DNA from: Deltaproteobacteria bacterium
GTDB lineage: Bacteria > Desulfobacterota > Desulfarculia > Adiutricales > JAGVGV01
Length of the DNA stretch: 6,251 nt
Direction of reading: 5' to 3'
Assembly: GCA_020056895.1 (NCBI GenBank)
Contig: JAGVGV010000421.1
Span: 1 to 6,251 of the forward strand
Shown here: piece by piece, positions 1-6,149 of the stretch
How the letters are laid out: every line of letters starts with the position of its first letter
Numbering within the stretch: the stretch's first letter is position 1
Made by a program: the position numbers and the translations under genes
The notes under the pieces: model-generated
What the model saw: only the letters and a program-made list of their open reading frames with translations
Told to the model about the DNA's origin: nothing
Database searches by the model: none

Positions 1-652
1 CACCACCGGGCTCTGGCACGCGCTTTTTTCATACAAATGGATCATTACCGCCGGGTTCGCGGCCGGGTTGGGCGTGATTCTGGTGGTCTGGATTCGTCTG
101 CCCTGGGTCAAGGTGGCCTTGACGGGCGGAGCGGCGGCCCTGCTGGCCCTGGTGTTCCACGAACCCATGATTCCTTTCGCGGCCGGCGTAATCGGTCTGT
201 CCTGGGCCACGAGTACGGACGCTGGGGAAAGCGGGGACTGGTTCAGCCAATCCTGGGGGTTCGCCAAGCAGATCACGCCTTTGCTCTTGGGCGGCGTGCT
301 GGTGGCGGGGTTCCTTTTGGGCCGGCCCGGGAACGAGGGATTGATCCCGTCGGACTGGGTGGTTCGGGCCGTGGGCGGGAATTCCTGGGCGGCGAACTTC
401 GCTTCTTCGCTGGCCGGAGCCTTCATGTATTTCGCCACGCTGACCGAAGTGCCGATCCTTCAGGGGTTGATCGGATCGGGCATGGGCAAGGGGCCGGCCT
501 TGGCTTTGCTGCTGGCGGGTCCGGCTCTGTCGCTCCCCAGCATGCTGGTCATCCGGACGGTGATGGGCACGAAAAAAACCGTGGTGTTCGTGTCGTTGGT
601 GGTGGTCATGGCCACCCTCACGGGAAAAATCTATGGAATCTTTTTTGGATAG
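1..652 (+). CDS. ArsP/DUF318-family permease, 5'-truncated by window edge
   Basis: The reading frame is open from base 2 to the TAG at 650-652, giving 216 residues with no start, so the N-terminal third or so of the usual roughly 300-350 residues lies outside the window. A TTG at position 68 is in frame but sits inside a membrane helix and is not a credible start. Several hydrophobic segments are visible. The C-terminal half carries the family signature: FMYFATLTEVPI, then GMGKGPALALLLAGPALSLP, then VMGTKKT, and finally a helix ending in TGKIYGIFFG. These match the predicted-permease family (DUF318/ArsP_1), inner-membrane proteins of which ArsP members export trivalent organoarsenicals. Most members have no known substrate. 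It is the first visible gene of an operon with a small dithiol protein and a DGC protein, which suggests thiol-reactive cargo (inference). Family assignment is firm; substrate is open. Confidence 0.9.
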   Translation, partial: TTGLWHALFSYKWIITAGFAAGLGVILVVWIRLPWVKVALTGGAAALLALVFHEPMIPFAAGVIGLSWATSTDAGESGDWFSQSWGFAKQITPLLLGGVLVAGFLLGRPGNEGLIPSDWVVRAVGGNSWAANFASSLAGAFMYFATLTEVPILQGLIGSGMGKGPALALLLAGPALSLPSMLVIRTVMGTKKTVVFVSLVVVMATLTGKIYGIFFG

Positions 653-656
653 GAGG
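651..656 (+). promoter_or_regulatory. Ribosome binding site of the thioredoxin-like gene, overlapping the permease stop
   Basis: AGGAGG starts inside the permease TAG stop codon and ends 5 nt before the ATG at 662. The perfect Shine-Dalgarno overlapping the upstream stop fixes the start and implies translational coupling of permease and thioredoxin-like protein. Confidence 0.85.
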
Positions 657-661
657 CCGAT

Positions 662-895
662 ATGAAAAAAATCCAAATCCTGGGCACGGGTTGCGCCAAG
701 TGCAAAAAACTGGCTGAAAACGCGGAAGCGGCGGCCAAACAGTTGGGGTTGGAACACGATCTGGTGAAGATCACGGACATCAACGAAATCATGAAGTACG
801 GCGTGATGATGACTCCAGCCCTGGCCATCGACGGCGACGTGAAGTCGGTGGGCAAGGCGCTGTCGGTGGACGAGATCAAAGCGTTTTTGAAATAA
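662..895 (+). CDS. Thioredoxin-like small redox protein (redox-active disulfide protein 2 family)
   Basis: This is a 77-residue minimal thioredoxin-fold protein. The active site is C11-A-K-C14 in the sequence GTGCAKCKK directly after the first beta strand, and the cis-proline loop is MMTPAL with P52, followed by the strand LAIDGDV. Length, the C-x-x-C position and the MKKIQILGTGC start match the MTH895/'redox-active disulfide protein 2' family (TIGR00412). Members are cytosolic dithiol proteins often encoded beside DUF318/ArsP permeases. A role in reducing or handing over a thiol-reactive substrate to the permease is inference. The ATG at 662 has a perfect AGGAGG 5 nt upstream. It lies 9 bp after the permease stop and 16 bp before the next gene. 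Confidence 0.93.
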   Translation: MKKIQILGTGCAKCKKLAENAEAAAKQLGLEHDLVKITDINEIMKYGVMMTPALAIDGDVKSVGKALSVDEIKAFLK

Positions 896-896
896 G

Positions 897-904
897 AAAG
901 GTGG
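897..904 (+). promoter_or_regulatory. Ribosome binding site of the DGC gene
   Basis: The purine-rich AAAGGTGG lies 7 nt before the ATG at 912, within the 16-bp gap to the preceding stop. It supports this start and the absence of a separate promoter. Confidence 0.6.
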
Positions 905-911
905 AAAAGAC

Positions 912-1319
912 ATGGCGAACGAATGCGCGTGCATGGGTGCGCCCACGCTGATTTTTTCATGCTCGGGCGCGGCGGACGTGGGCGAAGTGGCGGACCGGGC
1001 CGCCCGGATGTTGACGAAGGAAGGCCTGGGCCGGATGTACTGCCTGGCCGGCATTGGCGGCCGGGTGTCGGGGATCGTGAAAACCACGGAAGCGGCGGAC
1101 CGGATTCTGGTTATCGACGGCTGTCCGTTGGACTGCGCCAAGAACAGCCTGGACCAGGCGGGAATCGGCCGGTACAACCATCTGCAACTGGCCGATCTGG
1201 GCCTGGCCAAAGGTCAATCTCCGGCCAATGACGAAAACGTAAGCCGGGCGGCCGCCCAAGCTCGGGAAATGCTGGGGGCCGGCTGTTTGACCATGGCCCT
1301 TCCGTCGGCGAAAGCCTGA
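912..1319 (+). CDS. DGC-domain protein, putative zinc-binding
   Basis: This 135-residue protein shows the DGC-domain pattern (pfam08859-like). It has C5-x-C7 near the N-terminus, LIFSCSGAADVGEVADRAAR with C17, a YCLAGIGG segment with C44, and the defining D69-G-C71-P-L-D-C75 motif, with a last cysteine at 125. The conserved cysteines are thought to bind zinc; no reaction is established for the family. It has no signal peptide or membrane helix, so it should be cytosolic. It is the last gene of the permease and thioredoxin-like operon and probably serves the same process, for example as a metal or sulfur relay or sensor (inference). A longer frame upstream is ruled out by the preceding stop and spacing. 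The gene ends 37 bp from the end of the converging Lgt-like gene. Confidence 0.9.
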   Translation: MANECACMGAPTLIFSCSGAADVGEVADRAARMLTKEGLGRMYCLAGIGGRVSGIVKTTEAADRILVIDGCPLDCAKNSLDQAGIGRYNHLQLADLGLAKGQSPANDENVSRAAAQAREMLGAGCLTMALPSAKA

Positions 1320-1340
1320 CCCGCGGCCTGGACGTTGGGT

Positions 1341-1373
1341 TCCGGCCGGAAGGCCCCTATATTTCCGGCCGGA
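1341..1373. terminator. Stem-loop between the convergent operons, possible bidirectional terminator
   Basis: TCCGGCCGGAA (1341-1351) is the exact reverse complement of TTCCGGCCGGA (1363-1373). It gives an 11-bp, very GC-rich stem with an 11-nt loop. The right arm lies in the last codons of the Lgt-like gene and the left arm in the 37-bp gap after the DGC gene. Neither strand has a U-tract, so it is not a classic intrinsic terminator. It could still stabilise 3' ends or separate the converging transcripts. Each arm is itself nearly palindromic. Confidence 0.45.
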
Positions 1374-2409
1374 CCAGGTGGAACCGGATGGTCGAGGCCG
1401 TCACCCGGCTCCGACCCAAATAAAGCATCACGCCGATCCAAAGGACCTGAAGAGCCAACAGCGTTCCGGGGGACCACAGGGCCTTCAGGCCGCCTTCCAG
1501 GTGGACCTGAGGCGCCGAATACTCAGGTAAAGCCAGAATCAAAGCCAGCCCGCCCAGCACGGCCGCGCCGGCCATCCATTGGTACGCGGAAATCCTGCTT
1601 CCGCCCCGGTAATCGGCTCGCAAGGTTTCGGAAAACACCCGCCAACCTTGAGAAACGGCCAAAGGCAGAATGAACGCGGCCTGGAACCAGCCATTCAGGA
1701 ACAAGATCATCCCCGCCAGGCCCGTGGCGACCAGTACGGCGGAACTGACGGCCTGGATGGGGACCACGGGAACGCCGCCCAGGCCGCTTTCGTATGCGAT
1801 CTTTTTGTTGGGGCCGTCGAATACAAAGGCATGGCCGCCGAACACCTTTTGGACCCAGGCCGGGCATTGGTCCAGGGGCCGGCCATAGCAGCAGCCGAAG
1901 CTGATGCAGGCCAGCCGGCCCAAACCCTCGCCCAGGGCATAGGCCACGGCTATGGCCGCCAGAAAAGGGGCCACCCGGTCAGCGGCCGCCAGAGGGCCGT
2001 TGAGCAGCCGGCCCGCGCCCCACGCCCACCCCGGAGCAAGAAACAGGGCCACGAAAAAAGCGCCGCCCACGGTGAATGTCCGCGGTTTTTTCTCCACCAC
2101 CCGGGCCACCACCCGAGCCGCCACCAGCCCTACTCCCATTACCGGAGCCAGCGCCAGAACCGTGGCCAACGATTCCTGCCCCACCGAGCCCATCAGGAAC
2201 AACACGGCGCCGGCGGCCGCGGTTTGGGCCGAAGCCGAAAAAAAGCCATAGTAGGTCAAATTGAACCCCTTGAACACACCCGGCCCTTCCCGAAGCAAAG
2301 GTACGGCGGCCAGCACCTGCCATTTTTCTTCGGGCAGTGTCCGGCAGGCCCATCCCAGCAACAATGCGTAAAGCAGGGCCAGTACGGCCGCCAAAATCAA
2401 TCCCGACAT
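1357..2409 (-). CDS. Lgt-superfamily integral membrane protein (prolipoprotein diacylglyceryl transferase paralog)
   Basis: This is a 350-residue polytopic membrane protein. Lgt moves diacylglycerol from phosphatidylglycerol to the lipobox cysteine of prolipoproteins in the inner membrane. Recognisable Lgt landmarks in order are LTYYGFF (51-57, like the xxWYG segment), EGLGRLACISFGCCYGR (161-177, the GR-containing Lgt signature), VPIQ (216-219, like HPTQ) and QGWRVFSETLR (255-264, with R257 and E261 matching the essential R-x-x-x-E). The canonical Asn and Glu of the signature are replaced by cysteines, giving the GCCYG form common in Lgt-like paralogs, so true Lgt activity is uncertain. About 70 residues with two more hydrophobic segments follow. 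The ATG at 2409 is chosen because it lies just after the psd-like stop with AAGGGG 10 nt upstream; the longer open frame to 2679 runs inside psd out of its frame. GTG at 2412 is an alternative start. Confidence 0.8.
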   Translation of the reverse strand: MSGLILAAVLALLYALLLGWACRTLPEEKWQVLAAVPLLREGPGVFKGFNLTYYGFFSASAQTAAAGAVLFLMGSVGQESLATVLALAPVMGVGLVAARVVARVVEKKPRTFTVGGAFFVALFLAPGWAWGAGRLLNGPLAAADRVAPFLAAIAVAYALGEGLGRLACISFGCCYGRPLDQCPAWVQKVFGGHAFVFDGPNKKIAYESGLGGVPVVPIQAVSSAVLVATGLAGMILFLNGWFQAAFILPLAVSQGWRVFSETLRADYRGGSRISAYQWMAGAAVLGGLALILALPEYSAPQVHLEGGLKALWSPGTLLALQVLWIGVMLYLGRSRVTASTIRFHLVRPEI

Positions 2410-2431
2410 CACTCTTTTTCCCCTTAGGTTA

Positions 2432-3445
2432 TTAACGGTCCAAGGCCCGACCGATACCGGACCGAACGTCGACCAGGGTTTCCACCAAAGGCCGGCCAAA
2501 GCCCATGGAAAACCGGGAGACGGCTCCGGCCCTGGTCTGGTTCCGGACCAAATCGGCGTCGAATTCAATCCGGCCTGGTTCGAACAAAAGAACCACCGTG
2601 CTCGCCCCGGGCTGAAACAGGCTGACCGGCTGGCCTTTTTCCAAAAACATCTCCGGCCGGACGGGTTGAGGGTCGTCATAGGCCGCCGGGCTGTACCGGG
2701 ATTCGATCCCGCCCACCATCAGGGCCGCCACTTCGATCATGGCCACCCGGCCCACGTTCGTGCCGTGCTCGGTATCGGTATCGATGATCGTGACCACGCG
2801 GCGATTCTTCGAGTACGGCGTTACCAGTTCCACAACGGCGCCGGGATTGCACGAATGGAACCCGCCCGCCAGGCCGTACACGTCCAGCACCCGGCCGGCT
2901 GCCGGGGCATGGTTGTAGTGGTACAGGTCTGGAGTCAGCCGAAACAGCGCCCAGTCGCCGCCTTCGAACACCGGCCGCCATTGAGGCCGGTCTTCGCTTA
3001 GGAGTTCGGCCAGATCGAAAAACTTGCCTTTCACGAACAAGGCCGACGTTTCCCGGAACGACCCCACCAGCGCTTTGGCGTCCGACGGCGAGACCACGGT
3101 CCGTTCGTCCTTGGGCATGGGCCGCCGGTCCCAATAACGAATGCGGCGGCAGAACAATTTCCTGGGCGTGTCCAGCGTGTCCGGATCGTCCAGGCATTCC
3201 GTTTCGTCCACGCCCCAGGACCGGATCCGGTCCCGGGCCGAGGTGAACCGGGACCCCAGCACCGTGTCGTAATTCAAAACCCCCAATACCCGCGATCCCC
3301 GGGCGCTCGTGAACGCCCGAAACACCGCCGGCATGTTTTCCCGAATGCCGGAATAAACGAAATGGACCAGGCGGTCGGCCGCCAGCCGTTCCCGCCGGAT
3401 ATCACCCGTTTTCCGATCGACAAACTGGTGGATCGGCATCCCCAT
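2432..3445 (-). CDS. psd: Phosphatidylserine-decarboxylase-like pyruvoyl proenzyme
   Basis: Psd cleaves itself to create a pyruvoyl cofactor and converts phosphatidylserine to phosphatidylethanolamine at the membrane. The 337-residue product shows its landmarks: an N-terminal QFVDRKTG segment; RRPMPKD then VVSPSD (117-122), with D122 matching the self-cleavage Asp; VKGKFFDLAELL; RLTPDLYHYNHAP (169-181), where H179 matches the catalytic His of the YHxxHxP motif; GFHSCNP; KNRRVVTIIDT; GTNVGRVAMIEVAALMVGGI (228-247); and the cleavage region FQPGASTVVLLF with S282 as the predicted pyruvoyl residue. The usual LGST or GGST reads GAST here. Processing would give an alpha subunit of 56 residues. ATG 3445 is set by AAAGGA 7 nt upstream; M3 is the alternative. 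The start lies 44 nt inside the preceding gene, implying translational coupling. The substrate may be another amino-acid headgroup. Confidence 0.85.
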   Translation of the reverse strand: MGMPIHQFVDRKTGDIRRERLAADRLVHFVYSGIRENMPAVFRAFTSARGSRVLGVLNYDTVLGSRFTSARDRIRSWGVDETECLDDPDTLDTPRKLFCRRIRYWDRRPMPKDERTVVSPSDAKALVGSFRETSALFVKGKFFDLAELLSEDRPQWRPVFEGGDWALFRLTPDLYHYNHAPAAGRVLDVYGLAGGFHSCNPGAVVELVTPYSKNRRVVTIIDTDTEHGTNVGRVAMIEVAALMVGGIESRYSPAAYDDPQPVRPEMFLEKGQPVSLFQPGASTVVLLFEPGRIEFDADLVRNQTRAGAVSRFSMGFGRPLVETLVDVRSGIGRALDR

Positions 3446-5861
3446 TTTCGGTTCCTTTTTCAGTGGATTGGGTGCCCGGGCTCATGGCCGCGCGACGGCG
3501 GATATCCAGAAGCAACAGATGGATGGCCGTTTGGATCGCTTCGGGTCCGGCGGTTTCGGCCATCACGTCCGATTCGATCTCACGGGCGGCCTCAAACGGA
3601 GACCGGCCCCCCGTTACCTGGCCTATGGCCGCCCGCAACCCGGATTCCTCCCAATAGCCTCGGGCGTCCGGGTCGTCGATCTCCTTCAGGAACAGGTCCC
3701 AGGCTTCCCGGAAATGCCGGCGCCTGAGTTCGTCCCGGTAGTAATGTTCGGCCGCCCGGTTGAATTCGTCCGCCGAAAGGTGAAAGGCGGTCTTGGCTCC
3801 GGTGGAATTCAGGATGTCCTTCGTCAGCCGGCCGAAGGCGGAATGGGTTTCGGGATGCCGGACCCGGAGCCTCAGATCGGCCAACAAATTTTTGGCGCCA
3901 AAAGCCTGGGCCACCCCCCGGCCTTCCACTTCCAGGAAGGTCGCCAAGGCTTCCAGATAATCCTTTCGCCGAACCCGGAGGAACCCCGGATACCGGCGGC
4001 TCGGACGGACCCCTTCCGTTTGGATCAGAATCCGGTTCAGGAACCGGTTGCCGCTGTTTTTGCGGACGAAAAAGGTGGGCAGATCGATGGCCGCGCCGAA
4101 GAACACCTGCCGCCGTTCGCTTTCCACTTCGGGGGTATCCGGAATGTCGTCGTGATCCAGGTGGCCGGTGGCGATCATGTGGTACGCCAGGGCCGTCACC
4201 AAAGCCTGAAGCTGAGCCGCCGATCCCAGATCGGATTCCAAATCGTGAAACAGGCTGTATTGCCGGCCTTCGAACCCGGTAAAGCCCATCCGGTCATACT
4301 CACGTTGCCGGTACAAGAGATAAAGCGGCATGTGGGGATCGTACAACCCCAGGTCGGCCAGATCCTTTTTCAAAAGGTCCTGGTTCCCGGCCCGGCCCGA
4401 AAGCGCCGGGGACGCATCGGTGCTCATTACCGCCACCAGATAGTCCAAAAGCCGGTAGTCGGGCAGATAATCCCCCTTCAGACCCCAAACCCGGCCCCAA
4501 AGCCGGTCCAGCATCGGCGGGCCGAAGGGGGTCATCCGCAGGCCGAACAACCAGCTTTTCAGCCGGGCTTTTTTCCGCCACCGCCGCCAGATCATCCGCA
4601 GATGGGTGTAGTCCAGTTCGTAGGGCAGAAAAGCAAGAACCCGCTCGGGGTGAAAATCCGTGAACCCCAACCGGTACGGCGACGCGGCGTACGTGCCGAC
4701 GAACAGGGGCAGAAAATGCTCAACGAACTTGATCACCAGATCGGCCAGGTATTTTTCGTGGGCCGGACCGAAATCAACGGTCCCGGCGGCCAGGGCGCCG
4801 GTAAGCTTTTGGCTGCCCAGGCTGATATGCGTGCCGTTGTTGGCCAGGCTGATGTTCGACGTGGACGGCACGATCACCAGATTGTTGGTGATGATGCCCG
4901 CTTCCCGAAGCCGCGACAGGGCGTTGAGGCTGGCTCGGGAAAGCACCTGGTGGCAAAGGTGCATGTACCGGTGTTTTTCTTCGCCCCGCTCCCAGCCCGA
5001 AAGGCAGGGGTTCATGAACAGCTCGCGGTAGAAGGAATCGGAGATAACGTCGTTGAGCCGTTTTTGCCGGAGGGGCGGGTGGGGGGCGAAATAAACCAAT
5101 GGCCGCTGGCCCGATTCGATCAGCCGGTACCGGTGGCCGGCGAATTGGACCAATAGCTGGGTGAGCAAAAACCGCCGGGCCGTTTCCCCGGCCACGGCCC
5201 GTCCGCCGGCCGTTCCTTCGGCCAGGCCGGCCAGGTGGAACGAACAGGTTTCGGGCGACGTGTTGTCGCTCAGATAATGATTCGCGCATTTCCGGCCCGA
5301 AGCCCGGACCGGTTCCGGAGCCCCGCTTTCCGGACCCACCGCGTCCAGAAGCGCCAGTTTTATCAGGTAGCTGATGGGCAGCCGGATTTGGGTTCCCCCT
5401 TCGCCGGGAGTGAAAAAACGCCCGGCGTCCGTCCGGCGGCCCCGTTCGGGACGGGATTTGTCGGCCAAAAGGTCCGTTTCAAAGGCCCGGGCCGCGTCCG
5501 GTCCCAGAGCGTCCAGCGGCAGGCGGACCCAACTGTTTTCCCAGACCCCCGGGTCGTCGGCCAGCCAATGTTCCAAATCGGAAACCAACCGGCGGGATAA
5601 ATCCCCCCGGCGGCGGCGCTGGATGATGTTTTCAAAATAGCGGGACGACTCGATGGTCCGGGGCAGGTCCACCTGAGCCCGGGAGCCCTCCACCACGGCC
5701 TGAAGCTCGTTCTCGACGCCCAAGGTGGCGTCGGCCGGAGTGAACGGCAGCCGGCCGGCCAGCTCGCCGGGGTCCCGGCCGTAAATGCCCAAACGAGCTA
5801 AAACCTCGGCCGGCGTGGCCCGCCCGCCGTACGGACGGGTTCGAAAAGTAACGGTGCTCAT
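3402..5861 (-). CDS. Large uncharacterised protein (819 aa), first gene of the psd/lgt-like operon
   Basis: I do not recognise this family. The 819-residue product looks soluble, with no signal peptide or clear membrane helix, and is rich in Arg and aromatic residues. Motif-like stretches that look conserved include TLGVENELQ (46-54), YFENIIQRRRRGD (75-87), WENSWVRLP (107-115), PISYLIKLALLD (162-173), HYLSDNTSPETCSFH (195-209), FAPHPPLRQKRLND (258-271), NPCLSG (284-289), NIISLANNG-type sequence at 336-343 followed by THISLGSQKLT, and an Arg-rich C-terminal half. GVENELQ resembles the first active-site strand of carboxylate-amine ligases of the glutamate-cysteine ligase type (GVExEhQ), but no other ligase motif is certain. 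The ATG at 5861 is the most likely start although GGAGG is only 1 nt away; TTG at codon 24 is an alternative. The frame stays open upstream to 6182 and beyond, but that part spans palindromic, non-coding-looking DNA. Its end overlaps psd by 44 nt. Confidence 0.75.
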   Translation of the reverse strand: MSTVTFRTRPYGGRATPAEVLARLGIYGRDPGELAGRLPFTPADATLGVENELQAVVEGSRAQVDLPRTIESSRYFENIIQRRRRGDLSRRLVSDLEHWLADDPGVWENSWVRLPLDALGPDAARAFETDLLADKSRPERGRRTDAGRFFTPGEGGTQIRLPISYLIKLALLDAVGPESGAPEPVRASGRKCANHYLSDNTSPETCSFHLAGLAEGTAGGRAVAGETARRFLLTQLLVQFAGHRYRLIESGQRPLVYFAPHPPLRQKRLNDVISDSFYRELFMNPCLSGWERGEEKHRYMHLCHQVLSRASLNALSRLREAGIITNNLVIVPSTSNISLANNGTHISLGSQKLTGALAAGTVDFGPAHEKYLADLVIKFVEHFLPLFVGTYAASPYRLGFTDFHPERVLAFLPYELDYTHLRMIWRRWRKKARLKSWLFGLRMTPFGPPMLDRLWGRVWGLKGDYLPDYRLLDYLVAVMSTDASPALSGRAGNQDLLKKDLADLGLYDPHMPLYLLYRQREYDRMGFTGFEGRQYSLFHDLESDLGSAAQLQALVTALAYHMIATGHLDHDDIPDTPEVESERRQVFFGAAIDLPTFFVRKNSGNRFLNRILIQTEGVRPSRRYPGFLRVRRKDYLEALATFLEVEGRGVAQAFGAKNLLADLRLRVRHPETHSAFGRLTKDILNSTGAKTAFHLSADEFNRAAEHYYRDELRRRHFREAWDLFLKEIDDPDARGYWEESGLRAAIGQVTGGRSPFEAAREIESDVMAETAGPEAIQTAIHLLLLDIRRRAAMSPGTQSTEKGTENGDADPPVCRSENG
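3453..3458 (-). promoter_or_regulatory. Ribosome binding site of the psd-like gene, inside the upstream gene
   Basis: On the minus strand AAAGGA ends 7 nt before the ATG at 3445. It lies within the last codons of the 819-residue protein, so psd translation probably begins on the same message by coupling. It also decides for the first of two nearby ATG codons. Confidence 0.7.
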
Positions 5862-5917
5862 GCCTCCATACGCGCTCGCGGCGCTCCTTCCCTGGCTCCA
5901 GGGGGGATGCCCCCCAT
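5858..5917 (-). CDS. Possible 19-codon upstream ORF overlapping the operon start (ATGA)
   Basis: An ATG at 5917 opens a 19-codon frame (MGGIPPGAREGAPRARMEA). Its TGA at 5860-5858 overlaps the ATG at 5861-5859 as ATGA, the classic arrangement for translational coupling. A second in-frame ATG is at 5869. No Shine-Dalgarno sequence precedes 5917, while AGGGAAGGAG at 5893-5884 lies inside the frame. It may be a leader peptide, or chance. The normal start of the large gene has poor ribosome-site spacing, which would fit coupled initiation. Confidence 0.2.
   Translation of the reverse strand: MGGIPPGAREGAPRARMEA
5891..5915. repeat. Paired inverted repeats in the operon leader
   Basis: Two inverted repeats abut and share bases. 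CCTGG-CT-CCAGG lies at 5891-5902, and GGGGGG-ATG-CCCCCC at 5901-5915. On the minus-strand transcript they lie 30-54 nt before the start codon of the 819-residue protein and could fold as alternative hairpins. A translational control role is possible but unproven. Confidence 0.5.
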
Positions 5918-6023
5918 AGAATTTAAAAAGGGAGAGTACGCCCGCCGCGTCATGGAAGGATGAACGGTTGGTTAAGAATTGGTGACGGAATGGGGGGGCG
6001 GCAGGGGAAAGGGCATTGGGGAA

Positions 6024-6050
6024 GGCCAAGTCTGGTGGCCAGATTTGGTC
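6024..6050 (+). repeat. Imperfect palindrome, operator-like or + strand RNA hairpin
   Basis: CCAAGTCTGG (6026-6035) and CCAGATTTGG (6039-6048) are reverse complements except at one position, with a 3-nt centre TGG. On a + strand RNA the stem extends to 12 pairs (6024-6035 with 6039-6050), because both imperfect positions become G-U wobbles. On a minus-strand RNA they would be mismatches. It may be a regulator-binding dyad roughly 170 bp before the operon start, or a hairpin in a + transcript. Confidence 0.5.
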
Positions 6051-6149
6051 GCGGTCCGGTCGCATCCACAGCCCTCCGAAAGCCGGTGGTTGTTCGTTTG
6101 GTAGGGTGGAGGAGACTTCGCGATCTGGTTTCAAGAGAAGGATGAATAT

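Noticed and set aside
29..1210. 393-codon open frame on the minus strand
   Set aside because: It lies opposite three well-supported + genes. Its translation is rich in Arg, His, Gln and Pro, as expected for an antisense shadow in GC-rich DNA.
2410..2679. 90-codon N-terminal extension of the Lgt-like protein
   Set aside because: It would lie wholly within the psd-like gene in a different frame. Membrane-protein character begins at the ATG at 2409, which has a plausible ribosome site.
3468..5156. 562-codon open frame on the + strand
   Set aside because: It lies antisense to the 819-residue gene, and its translation is Gly/Gln/Pro/Arg-rich with no recognisable domain. The minus frame fits the operon and its codon use.
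6020..6042. Sigma-54-like promoter on the minus strand (TTGGCCTTCCCCAATGC)
   Set aside because: The GG and GC elements are spaced one base too far apart and the TTGC element is poor.
5960..6145. 61-codon + strand open frame
   Set aside because: GGAAGG abuts the ATG with no usable spacing. The product is Arg/Gly-rich with no recognised family, and the frame spans the dyad at 6024-6050.
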